Shown: piece by piece, positions 22,216 to 31,774 of the stretch
Layout: every line of letters begins with the position of its first letter
How positions within the stretch are numbered: position 1 is the first letter of the stretch
From: Nothopassalora personata
Taxonomy: Eukaryota; Ascomycota; Dothideomycetes; Mycosphaerellales; Mycosphaerellaceae
Direction: 5' to 3'
DNA: 64,000 nt
Assembly (NCBI GenBank): GCA_033816765.1
Contig: CM066293.1
Coordinates: 2,666,001 to 2,730,000, forward strand
Program-made: the position numbers and the translations under genes
The notes under the pieces: generated by a model
Seen by the model: only the letters and a program-made list of their open reading frames with translations
The model's database searches: none
Told to the model about the DNA's origin: nothing

Positions 22216-22399
22216 TAAAGTCCGAGGTTTTTCCGAGATAGTGCGAGAACCTTACTAATTTTATTAAATCCGGCTTTAGTAAATCGGTAGGTTAAGCGCC
22301 GTAACTTAACCTACCCTTCCATTTCCCGACGCTTTCAATAGTTCTTAAAGGGTCTTACACCTGTCCGAGCTAACTAGGGTAGTAAACATAACACTTTTA

Positions 22400-25240
22400 C
22401 CTTTACGGCTAGTAATAGTCCCCTCCTATAAACTATTATCGCAGTTACGGGTAGTAAGTCGCACCTTACGGGCCTACGGACGTCCTAGGATTGTTAGTAA
22501 GTTTAGATCCGAGGAGATAAATATGTCTATTTAGTAGTGAACCCTAAATACCTAAACATCCAAATTGCCTACAATACCTTTAAACTAGGCCCGCCCTCTA
22601 GTACCTCGAAAGGTAAGCTAAGTACTCGACATTACTGGTAACCTAAATCTATATGCGTTCCTCTAGCCGATGATATTCACCTCGGAACCCTCGTTAATTA
22701 GGCACCTAATCTAGTTCTTATTCATCCCGAACTCCGCTACTACCTAAGGACTAGGGACTATAGCAAAGTTGTTAAGGATACTAGAGAGCCCGATTTTCTT
22801 AACGTCCTTATAGAGCTTAGTAGTAGGGACCGCTCCTTTAGAGTAAAGCATAGTTAAATATACTCCGACATACTAGGCCTAACTATCTTCGCGGAAGACC
22901 TCCTCATTATACTTAGGTTCATCTTTATAGGTGACTACTTATCTAGTACGAACCTTAGGGTCCTTTCCTATAAGGCGTCGTACTATAGTAAGCTTCTCCT
23001 AAAGAGCGGGGGTGTTAGTAACGCGACCGAAGAGGGTAGCCTCGAACTAGCGACTATATCGAAACTAATCTTAGGCGTTTACATTAGGAAACGTTATCTA
23101 GAGGATCTAATCAATCTAGTAGATAATACCCTCTTCCTTTATAACCGGGCCATTACTAGCTAAACTATATCGTCGGACGTAGTTATTAATCCTTATAGTC
23201 TTAGCATTCTATATACGCTTCCTTTGTGCGAAGGGGGCGTTCACGGGACTAATAGGCATATCCTTAGGTAGTCCTTTATTAGTATCGTTCCCTAATCTAT
23301 CTACTTAGGCATTATTTCCCCTTCCTAGGGTTACCCCGGATTTAGCTAATAATTAAGTTTCGCTTATTTAACTACTAACTTCATTAATTATTTTAACCTC
23401 CTACTAGTTAATCTTAGCTTACCGGATCTCCTGTTCTAATTGTAGGCGAACTTTCTTAGTAGCCTTAGCTCGGGCTCGTAGATCCTAGGCTAAGGACCGG
23501 GTCCTCGGGTGCGGATTCTTTAGAATGCCTACGGGTGCCTTCCCTTTCACTTTGTTAGACTATATAGAATAGGTAGATACCTCGTTAAGCTTGCCTAAGT
23601 TAACCGCCTACTCCACTTCACTTTCTCCGAATAAGACCTAATATATACTAGTAGCCTTCTCTATTTAGCTAGACCGTGCGTCCTAAGGGCTATACTCTAT
23701 TAAATGCCTAAAGTTAGGAGGGGGCTTAGAATAATTAGGAGGCGTAACCTTTATTACCCTAGTATAGTCCCTACCTATCCATTGCTTACGTAGTGCAGAA
23801 ATCTTATACTAGTTGTTAAACTCGATCGGCCTATAATGTTCTTCGAGTAGAGGGAGTATATAGAGTAGTTTTGGTTTACTATAGTCCCTCCGAAAGTTAA
23901 ACTTAGTGGGACGCGGATCGCCTTCCTTCCCTAGATACTACTAGTTGTTCGGGGCGAGGTGTACGTAGCCCCGAGATATTAAGGACCTTATCGCCCTATA
24001 GTTACTAGCCTAGTGCTTCGAACTGCTATAGTTGTAGTAACAACTATCTATCGCTTTAGACTATTCGCGATTCTACGATAGGGGACGCTACATTGCGTAA
24101 ACCTGCAGTTTAGTGTCTAGGTCGTGCCTCTCCGGTTGTATAGAGCGTTAATTCTCGCTCGGGTAGAAGGTACCCGCGTCCGCAACGCGACCGCGCTAGT
24201 ATGTACGTATGCTTATTTTAGCTACCTTCTAGATAAGGTTATTATTAATAACAGTCCTAGAAGTAGCCTTCTTAAGCGTGTTAATCTTAGGCTTAAGGCG
24301 CGGCATTTACTTCACGACTAAGCGGTATAGCTAAGGTAAAGTAAGAGGGAAATCTATATATATAGCTTTCTATCCCTCCTTACTATCTACGATGCTAGCA
24401 GCTTTATCGAGGATCCTCTAAAAGTCCCTAAACTTCTTAGGTTGCTTTAGGTAAAGCCCGCAAGCCTTGTAGACCGCTTTCGCGACTCCCTCTAGTAATC
24501 CCTAAAGGAGAAGGCGACTCCGGGAGCTATTATCTAAATCCTTAGGTTCAATTAGGTCACTTAAGGATACAAATAGGCGGATGAATTCCTTTATATCTTG
24601 TTCTTTAGGCCTCTTACCTTGCTACGCCCTAACAATCTCCTTAAGATATTCCCGACTCCCTAATATCGAGTAGACGTTAAACCTTAAGAACTCTAATAGG
24701 AACGCCCTCCTAAAACGTGCCTTGTTAGTGAGCTACCTAGGTAGCCTTATAACCACGCGGCGGATAGTAGTTTCGCAATTGCGCTTAAACCTACCCTAGA
24801 AATTATCCTTCTTAATGGATGCCCGAGGCGGATACTAGTTCATTAGGTCGCTAAACCGCTCCTAGAACTTAGTAGCATTAGTGCTATTAAAGAACGGATT
24901 CTTAGCACCTCCTAGAGGTGGAAAGCGAGGGCTAGCGTTTTCTATTACTACTGCTAATCGTCTAAAGAGGGCAGTTATAGTATCTATTCCAATTGTACTA
25001 TTCGTTCCTACACCTATACCCAATTTAGCGGCGCTGGTTCCGCTTCTCCCTTCCTTACTAGATTTAGGTGTTTCCCCTTCCTCCGATTCCTCTATCCCCT
25101 TATAAGGGACAGAATCCCTATAGACCCCTTCTATTTTCGTAGGGTTTATAGGCTGTTCGTAGCCTCTACCTATGTCGGTAAAGGTGCTAAGTTTTTCTAG
25201 TAATGTAGCCGTATCTATTATTACGTAGTACTTACTTTAG
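22400..25240 (-). pseudogene. GypC-B gag-protease remnant
   Basis: Element-sense frame with gag-like helical sequence (EFIRLFVSLSDLIEP near 24570; LPRLKPKINTLKKAT near 24290). After a less clear part comes a retropepsin-like segment near 22740-22480 (CLINEGSEVNII, where N is probably RIP-changed D, and later LTILGRP). Gag and protease therefore form ORF1, separate from RT-IN. Frequent TAG/TAA. Exact start and end are not defined. Confidence 0.6.
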
Positions 25241-25309
25241 AATGTACTAATACTAGTTATTACTTAATAGGACCTTGTGACCGTAATTGTTACTAAATAC
25301 CTTAGACCT

Positions 25310-25425
25310 TAAGTGTTTTTAACCTTAGTCGACCTTAAACGTGAACCTTAACCTTAAACCTTAACCTTAAGTAATAACCTTAACCGTAAACCTTAGACCT
25401 TAAACTGTGATTTTAACCTTATAAA
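25310..25425. repeat. AACCTTA-type simple repeat in GypC-B leader
   Basis: Imperfect repeats of ACCTTAA/ACCTTAAAC between the 5' LTR and gag. The unit is not the usual TTAGGG telomere repeat. Confidence 0.7.
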
Positions 25426-25487
25426 CTAGATACTAATACGCTACCGGGTGTACACTTAACAACCCCCCTTATTAACTACTAAAATAA

Positions 25488-25875
25488 TGTCTACTAACTA
25501 CCCTATGTAGGCCTGTCTAAGTTGTAGTAGTGTAGAGCGGCGCCTATATAAGTAGAGGTATTTGCCGGTCCCGGGACCGTGAAATCAGGTTACGTGACGA
25601 GCAGCGCAGTAGCCGGATAAAATAAGAGGATTAGCGGACCTAAACCCCTATGCCCTCTACTTCAGAGGTATAAATTGAATTGTTGCCTTAATGCTACGCT
25701 TACAATGCTTAACTACGTAATATATATCTTAATAGCTATACTAGTCCCGCTGGCTCACCTAAATGTCTAATCAAACCTAAATGAAATAGGGGCAAGTTAG
25801 ACCTAAGGAACCCCCCCCTCTAAACCCAAGGTCGATACAACCAAACCTAAGGTCAACATAACCAATCAGTCGTTA
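25488..25875 (-). repeat. GypC-B 5' LTR (388 bp)
   Basis: Direct repeat of 13966-14353. It contains the palindrome at 25560-25585 and a RIP-changed GTTACGTGAC box. Right of it, GypC-C begins abruptly in the middle of ORF-Y. Confidence 0.9.
25560..25585. repeat. 26-bp GypC palindrome, copy 5 (5' LTR)
   Basis: ATTTG-CCGGTCCCGGGACCG-TGAAAT; same position in the LTR as copy 2. Confidence 0.9.
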
Positions 25876-27018
25876 ATAATAGATAATAAGATTCTTAATC
25901 GACGCGTTATCTCCGAGCTTTATAGTACTAACAGCGGGCGCCGCCAGTTTATAGCCTTTATTAATAAGTACCTAGACTATAGTAGGGCTATTAGTAGAAT
26001 TTAGAGGGCATTAATCTAGCGTATAAGGATCGGCCGTAAGGGCATAGATCGTAAGCGAATTCTAGAGCCTAGTAATCTTACCCGGTACGATAGGGAGGCT
26101 AAAGCACGTAGCATTAATCCGTAGTCGGCTAAGAGTAGGGAGATTATTAGAAGACACCGCCTAGCCGTCTATAAGGATAGCCTTCTATACTTTATAGAGG
26201 GTACTATTACTAAGAAGTCCGCGTCCCTAGAGGACAGTATAGATTAACCTACACTATCTAGCTAGTAATAGCCTTAGCCACGTTAGCTACTACCGGGTAG
26301 TAAAGGTAAAGGACGTGTAAAGAGTACTACGCTAACTCTACTAGCCTCTACCTAGCCTACAGTTCTATCGAGAGGCGGTCGTAAGTCGAGTCGACTTAAG
26401 TAGCTCCGTATAGGCGAGAGCATAGGTAAGGGCATAACTACGCCTACTTAATCCTCGCCTAACCGAACGCTAGACGGCGCACCTATACGCGAAGGCAGTC
26501 CGCTAGGTATACCGGTTAGCACCCTATAATCCACTCCGGCCCTAACTAAGAATAGCAATCCGATACTTACTATGTTACCTTCGGCTATAATTAGGAATGT
26601 ATTAGTCTTTAAGGATTAGATCCTGTAAGAAGACGAGGCCCTCCGGATTAAGCGCGCTAACTGCACCTATAATAAGCGGTACTATAGCATTAAGTTTAGA
26701 AACTCGATTAATGTAGATAGCATTAACTAGCTACCTAAGTACCGGATAGCGGGCCTTAAGATGCTCGAATATGCTGTCTCGGACGTTCTTAATAGGGATA
26801 GTAAGGTTAGCGCTATAATATACGATTAGTATGTTCGAGATTTCTACTATAAGGCCCTCTACTTTGTTACGAATCCCGGTATTACCGCTAATACCCTATA
26901 TAAGCGCGCGCTTAAGGTCCAAGACTAGCTCTTTAAAGGTAGGAGTTTTTTAGCTATTAAGGTGAAGAATGGGTCGTGGTTTCGCCCTAATAAGCGTAGT
27001 TAGAAGACTATTAACCCG

Positions 27019-27023
27019 CTTAG
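27019..27023 (+). repeat. GypA target-site duplication, left (CTTAG)
   Basis: CTTAG repeats at 34400-34404, directly outside both LTRs. Confidence 0.95.
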
Positions 27024-27175
27024 TGTGACGGGCAGGTGGTAGACGAGTTGCAATACGAGTCTACGAAGAAGAGCGCGAGATGCGCGAGCTATTTAAATGC
27101 GCCGGAACAACGTTGTTCCGGGCCGATCTTTCACTGCAGGGTCCATTCACATGTGCCTGGTGTCGCTTCGTGACA
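27024..27175 (-). repeat. GypA 3' LTR (152 bp)
   Basis: TGTGACGGG to TCGTGACA. Contains ATTTAAAT (27091-27098), a TATA-like box, and a perfect 20-bp palindrome (27102-27121). Identical to 34248-34399 as far as read by eye. Confidence 0.97.
27102..27121. promoter_or_regulatory. 20-bp palindrome in GypA LTR
   Basis: CCGGAACAACGTTGTTCCGG, directly upstream of the TATA-like box in element sense. A dimeric transcription-factor site is the simplest idea; not tested. The second copy is at 34326-34345. Confidence 0.6.
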
Positions 27176-27190
27176 GTACCCCCTCCCTTC
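27176..27190 (-). other. GypA polypurine tract
   Basis: Element-sense GAAGGGAGGGGGTAC ends at the 3' LTR; the expected plus-strand primer. Confidence 0.85.
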
Positions 27191-27265
27191 AAAGAACGAG
27201 CTCCTGCGAGTGCCGTATACGTCTAGAGTCTCTTATACTTGCGCGCGTGTCGTCGTGTCGGTTGG

Positions 27266-30200
27266 CTATGCCGAACCGCTCACGCTGGCTTGCTGTCGCT
27301 GCTCATCATGTCGCTGGCTTGTGCTCGCTCCTTTGCGTCGTCGCAACATCGCAAATCCATCTTGTCCAAGCTTATGTACTGGGGACGTAGTTGCGTCGCG
27401 TCCATCCATGTCACCATCGTCTGTCACGCGAGCCGGTCTGGATGTGGCGCTGTCAAACAGGCGGCCTTTTTCAATCACTGCCAGTCCGTACAGTATGGGT
27501 TCTGGAAGCTCGTAGGGTGGCTTCGGCTTGTCTGGATAGCGCGCGTAGAAGTCGGCAACCAGTTCTTCACAACCTGGCAATAGGTCGTCCCATCTCTGTG
27601 TCCGTATATCACCGCTCTTATAGCGCAAGGTGAACCACACTTGCCTATTCCTGTACTTGATAGCAGCATTAAGCACTTCGTCAACTTCCCATTCTGTGTC
27701 CACTTCTCCTTCTCTTTCGACTTCGACGGGCGGCGGCGGAGGGTTGTGTTGTCCCGCAAGTGGGTCGTTCGTGTCACGTCGGAGAAGGCTCGAGTGGAAT
27801 ACGTTGTGAATGTTCAGATCGGGCTGGCTGTCGAGGTCGAGTCGGTAGGATCGCTTGCCTATCTGCGCTGTAACGGGGAATGGTCCGATGAACTTGTCGT
27901 CAAGTTTCTTCGCGGGTCTCTTGGTGGTGATGTTTTTGGTGTTCAGGAAAACTCGGTCACCAACCTCAAAATTTGGGGCGGGTGCACGGTGTCGATTCGC
28001 TTGGTCAGCGGTCCGTGCTTGGCCATAAGCATGTGCCGCTTGCAGGTCCGCGAGCACTCCCTTGAGGAAGTCGCCAGTCTGCCTTATGCGTTCGGCAAAT
28101 GTCTCCGCACGCTCGAGTTGTGGCACTTCTCGAGCCAGCGCTTGCGGTCGGTCCACAGCTTTCACGTCCATTCGGGGGTGTCGTCCCGTATTGGCAAAGA
28201 ATGGAGTCATGCCAGTTGTCGCCGACTCATGGTTGTTGAGTGCGAACTCTGCATTGGGCAGCAAGTCTGCCCAGTCGTCCTGCTGGTAGTTGGTGAACAA
28301 GCGTAGGTACTGCTCCAATGCCTGGTTAGTTCTCTCGGATTGGCCATCTGTCTGAGGATGGAATGCAGTCGACAGGTTCTGCTTGGTTCCCAGCAACGCG
28401 CAGAACCTCTTGAAGAATGCACAGGTCCACTGGGTTCCTCTGTCTGAGAAGACAATCTCGGGGACGCCATGCTTCGGATACACATAGGTGTAGATCAGGC
28501 GGGCGACATGCTCGGCTTCCAGGCTGTTCGTTGGGATGAAGATGACTTGTTTCGAAAGGCAATCCGTCACTGTCAGTATGTTTTTGTAGGTAACGCCATC
28601 GATTGTGCGCTTGCTCGGCGGCAATTCTACAATGAAGTCCATGGCAATATGCTTCCATACGTCTGGTGGGGCTTGAAGTGGTGCTAGCAATCCCTGGTAC
28701 TTGAGTCGTGACGGGTTTGCTCTCCGGCATGGTTGACAATTGCGGACGTACCGTGCTACGTCGCCTTGCATCAGCGGCCAATACATGCTATGGCGCTGGA
28801 TCAAGTCGAATGTGCGTGCTGCTCCTTGGTGCCCTGCTATTGCGGTGTCATGATGGGCTCGAATGACCTTTGTCCGCAGGTTCTTGTACATGGGCACGTA
28901 CAATCTTCCATTCACGAACAACTGGTCGTTGTGAATAAGGCAATCCGTCGCCGCTATCTTCTGCTTCTGCAGGAACTCGGATGAGCGTCGCGCTGCTAGG
29001 TCGGCTTGCAGTCGTCTTATACGAGTTGCAATTGATGGGTCTGCGTACGCTTCATCAATGAGTTCGACGAGGTCTTCTCCTTCGTCTTGGTGTTCAGGGT
29101 CTGCTTCGGCGGGTGCGGGCTCTTGTCCTGGCGCTGGCGCTGCGGGTTCTACTGCTGGTGTGGGCTCTGCTGTAGGTGTTTCTTCCTCCCCTTCCTCGTT
29201 GAGCTGCTCTTCTTCTGCTGCTTCTTGTCGTGCTCGTGCTCGGGTCATCGCGTATAGCTGACCTTCGTCGTCCTCTTCAGCCTTAGCAAGATGCATTGCG
29301 AAGTTGGCGATGTCAAGCATCTCTGGCTTGAGCACTACTTGGTGCTGATGTTGCATTCTCGGGTCCTCTACACCTTGTGGGATGTCCTGCGATCTCCGGG
29401 TCAGGCTGTCAGGCTTGGTACCCTGTCGCCCAGGCCGGTACGTGATCTTGAAGTTGAACTGAGCCAAGAATTCCGCCCAACGTGCCTGTCGCCGGTTCAG
29501 TTGCTTGGTAGTCATAAACCATTCCAGGTTCCGGTGGTCCGAGAGCACACGAATGGGGGCTTCATCCGTGCCTTGCCCGATTAGCTCATACTGCCATTCT
29601 TCAAAGCACTTAATGATGGCAAGCAACTCCTTGTCATAGATGTCGTAGTTGCATTCGTGCACGTTCATCTTCTTGGAGAAGTACGCTACTGGGCGTACGA
29701 GACCGTCCGGTTGGCGCTGCGATAGCACTCCTGCTGTGACCCAATCTGAGGCATCGGTTTCGACGATGGTCTCATAGTCCGGATTGAAGTGGGCAAGCAC
29801 ACGGCCTTTTGCCGACGTGAATCTGTCTTTCAGCGTCTCGAATGCCTTTTGACATGCTTCTGACCATTCGAACTTGACGTCTTTCTTCGTGAGCTCCACC
29901 ATGGGTGATACCACGCGGGAGAATGCTTCTACGAATCTTCTGTAAAAGCCTGCGAAGCCTAGGAACGCCAACACGTCTTTGGCGTTACGTGGCGTATCCC
30001 AGTTGGCTATCGCATCTACCTTAGCTGGGTCCATCTCGATGCCTTCAGTCGTGAGGATGAGACCTAGGTACTTCACGCGCTTGACTGCGAATTCGGACTT
30101 CTCAATGTCCACAGGAAGGCCGGCTTCCATTAGCTTGTCCAGAACTAGTTCGACGTGCTTGTAATGGTCCTCTTCGTTACCATCCGTGTAGATCAGGATA

Positions 30201-31690
30201 TCATCCAGGTAAACAGTGCAGAATAGATCCAGGAATTCGCGCAGAATCTCGTTGATTTTCCGTTGCCAGCTACTTGGGCCATTGCACAGACCGAAGGGCA
30301 TTGCTCGAAACTGGTATAGACCATACCGGGTGATGAAGGACGTTAGGTATTCGTCACCTTTTCGAATTCGCATGTTGTTGAATGCAGCCACGATGTCCAA
30401 CTTCGTGAACCATTTGGCCTTGCATAGGCGGTCTAGGGTCTCGCGAATCAGCGGAATAGGGTATCGGTCCTTAATTGTCAGCGCATTAAGCGCGCGGTAG
30501 TCGACACAGACCCGCAGCCCACCTCCGGGCTTCTTGACAATCAGAAGGGGTGAGCATCCGTCCGCGAAGGACTTCTCAAGGAGTCCTGTCGCCATGCCTT
30601 CGTCGACGAACTTCTTGGTCACGGCTAGTTGTTGGGAATTCATAGCATAACCCTTGTGGTAAGGCAGCTTCGCTCCTTCTTTCAAGTTGATGGCGTGGTC
30701 TGCCGACGAGTGTTCAGGTAGCACCCATTCAGATTTATGGCGGAATGCTTTCTCCTTATGCCACAGGCGTCGTGGCAACTTAGTCTTCGGGTCCACTGCT
30801 TCGGATCGCTCGAGGAATCGCTCAACGTCTTCAGGTGACATGGCGTTGAGGAACTCTTCGTCTCTTCCAGGGTCGAAATCTTCTGGCCAGAGGGCATAGA
30901 TCTCATGATCCTTGCGCTTGCTCATGCGGTGGAAGTATTCTGCGCTGACCATGCAGATCTCTTCGGTGCTGGTAGAAGTCTGTGCCTTTGGACGCACACT
31001 GGTCTCTCCTCTGCTATCCACAGCGATCATGCAAGGTCGTCCATCACTGCAGTGATTGTGGAAGCACTCAGGCTTATCGAAAGTCAGGGTACGGTTCTTG
31101 AAGTCTGGTGTAGGATTATGTTCTTCCCACCACGACATTCCTAGGACCATGTCATAGGTGTCCAAGTCGGTGACGTATGCCATTTGCTGCTCCGTATGGT
31201 TGCCAATAGTGAAGTTGACCATGGCCATATGGGTGAGGTGCGATAGGGCACCATCTGCTAGTCTCAACCGTCTAGCTCGTGCTAGCGGTATAAGTGGGAT
31301 TTTGTTTGCGCGACAGAAACCGTGATGTATGAAGATAGATGAACCACCAGTGTCGCCAAGTGACTTTGCTTTTACATTGCGATGAGGAGTATGTACATCA
31401 GCCGACAGAACCCAGTGCTTGCCTTGCTTCGGTTCTACAATAGTGCTTTGTATACCGCCTGCTTGCTCGGCACAACTGAGGTGTTCTTCGGTGTGTGCTG
31501 TCTCACTCATGGAGCACAGGAATTCTTCCTTCTCTTGCTCCATCTCTTTCTTTCGGTCGTGTCGAGGGATCGTGTAGCGGATATCGTGGTGTGGTGCGGA
31601 TACTGGGGTATTAGGTGTATTCGATGCTGGGGGTGATACGATCTCCTCAAGGACACTTCCATCGCTTGGGCTGTCACTGGCAATGCTCAT
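27266..31690 (-). CDS. pol: GypA pol: protease, RT, RNase H, integrase, chromodomain-like tail
   Basis: 1474-aa frame from the first ATG. Protease around residues 95-200 with D113 in LGDTGGSS, a variant of D-S/T-G-A. RT about 330-560 with YLDDILIYTD at 494-503. RNase H with ETDASDW (D646). Integrase with the HHCC zinc finger from H946/H947 to CQPC, then D1018, D1083 and E1119: D64D35E spacing exact. The C-terminus has the GPF/Y-like FIGPFPV and a chromodomain-like WEVDEVLNAAIKYRNRQVWF that may guide insertion to heterochromatin. The frame is open upstream of the ATG back to the gag slippery site, so translation probably comes from -1 frameshifting as Gag-Pol. All catalytic residues present. 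Confidence 0.97.
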   Translation of the reverse strand: MSIASDSPSDGSVLEEIVSPPASNTPNTPVSAPHHDIRYTIPRHDRKKEMEQEKEEFLCSMSETAHTEEHLSCAEQAGGIQSTIVEPKQGKHWVLSADVHTPHRNVKAKSLGDTGGSSIFIHHGFCRANKIPLIPLARARRLRLADGALSHLTHMAMVNFTIGNHTEQQMAYVTDLDTYDMVLGMSWWEEHNPTPDFKNRTLTFDKPECFHNHCSDGRPCMIAVDSRGETSVRPKAQTSTSTEEICMVSAEYFHRMSKRKDHEIYALWPEDFDPGRDEEFLNAMSPEDVERFLERSEAVDPKTKLPRRLWHKEKAFRHKSEWVLPEHSSADHAINLKEGAKLPYHKGYAMNSQQLAVTKKFVDEGMATGLLEKSFADGCSPLLIVKKPGGGLRVCVDYRALNALTIKDRYPIPLIRETLDRLCKAKWFTKLDIVAAFNNMRIRKGDEYLTSFITRYGLYQFRAMPFGLCNGPSSWQRKINEILREFLDLFCTVYLDDILIYTDGNEEDHYKHVELVLDKLMEAGLPVDIEKSEFAVKRVKYLGLILTTEGIEMDPAKVDAIANWDTPRNAKDVLAFLGFAGFYRRFVEAFSRVVSPMVELTKKDVKFEWSEACQKAFETLKDRFTSAKGRVLAHFNPDYETIVETDASDWVTAGVLSQRQPDGLVRPVAYFSKKMNVHECNYDIYDKELLAIIKCFEEWQYELIGQGTDEAPIRVLSDHRNLEWFMTTKQLNRRQARWAEFLAQFNFKITYRPGRQGTKPDSLTRRSQDIPQGVEDPRMQHQHQVVLKPEMLDIANFAMHLAKAEEDDEGQLYAMTRARARQEAAEEEQLNEEGEEETPTAEPTPAVEPAAPAPGQEPAPAEADPEHQDEGEDLVELIDEAYADPSIATRIRRLQADLAARRSSEFLQKQKIAATDCLIHNDQLFVNGRLYVPMYKNLRTKVIRAHHDTAIAGHQGAARTFDLIQRHSMYWPLMQGDVARYVRNCQPCRRANPSRLKYQGLLAPLQAPPDVWKHIAMDFIVELPPSKRTIDGVTYKNILTVTDCLSKQVIFIPTNSLEAEHVARLIYTYVYPKHGVPEIVFSDRGTQWTCAFFKRFCALLGTKQNLSTAFHPQTDGQSERTNQALEQYLRLFTNYQQDDWADLLPNAEFALNNHESATTGMTPFFANTGRHPRMDVKAVDRPQALAREVPQLERAETFAERIRQTGDFLKGVLADLQAAHAYGQARTADQANRHRAPAPNFEVGDRVFLNTKNITTKRPAKKLDDKFIGPFPVTAQIGKRSYRLDLDSQPDLNIHNVFHSSLLRRDTNDPLAGQHNPPPPPVEVEREGEVDTEWEVDEVLNAAIKYRNRQVWFTLRYKSGDIRTQRWDDLLPGCEELVADFYARYPDKPKPPYELPEPILYGLAVIEKGRLFDSATSRPARVTDDGDMDGRDATTSPVHKLGQDGFAMLRRRKGASTSQRHDEQRQQASVSGSA

Positions 31691-31736
31691 GTCATCATCA
31701 TCTATTTCTTCAATCGTGGTTCTTCTGTCAGGTCTT

Positions 31737-31774
31737 GGCTCGACGGCGACTTTCGACGAGCCCTTTAGTTTCCC
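31737..31774 (-). promoter_or_regulatory. -1 ribosomal frameshift signal between gag and pol
   Basis: In element sense GGGAAAC (31774 to 31768) is read G-GGA-AAC in the gag frame, directly before the gag stop TAA (31767-31765). After a 5-nt spacer comes a hairpin of GGCTCGTCG (31762-31754) with CGTCGAGCC (31745-31737): eight pairs and one T-T mismatch, 8-nt loop. The -1 frame (GGG-AAA-CTA-AAG) stays open into pol. GGGAAAC is a known type of X-XXY-YYZ slippery heptamer. Seen directly; function inferred. Confidence 0.85.

Larger units (their letters stand above)
13966..25875 (-). mobile_element. GypC-B: complete ~11.9-kb RIP-mutated Gypsy with a third ORF
   Basis: Two direct LTRs of 388 bp (25488-25875 is 5', 13966-14353 is 3'); each starts TGACGAC (or RIP form) and ends TAGTAGACA in element sense. 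Internal order: leader, gag with retropepsin, palindrome, RT-RNase H-integrase, palindrome, large third ORF, polypurine tract (ATAGGGGAGG), 3' LTR. About 3 kb of coding DNA between integrase and 3' LTR is unusual for Gypsy. No matching 5-bp target duplication is seen (ACTAA on the left, ATAAT on the right), so the ends may derive from recombination or deletion. Confidence 0.85.

Noticed and set aside
25310..25425. AACCTTA repeats as an internal telomere tract
   Set aside because: The unit differs from the fungal TTAGGG repeat, is short and imperfect, and lies inside the leader of a Gypsy element.
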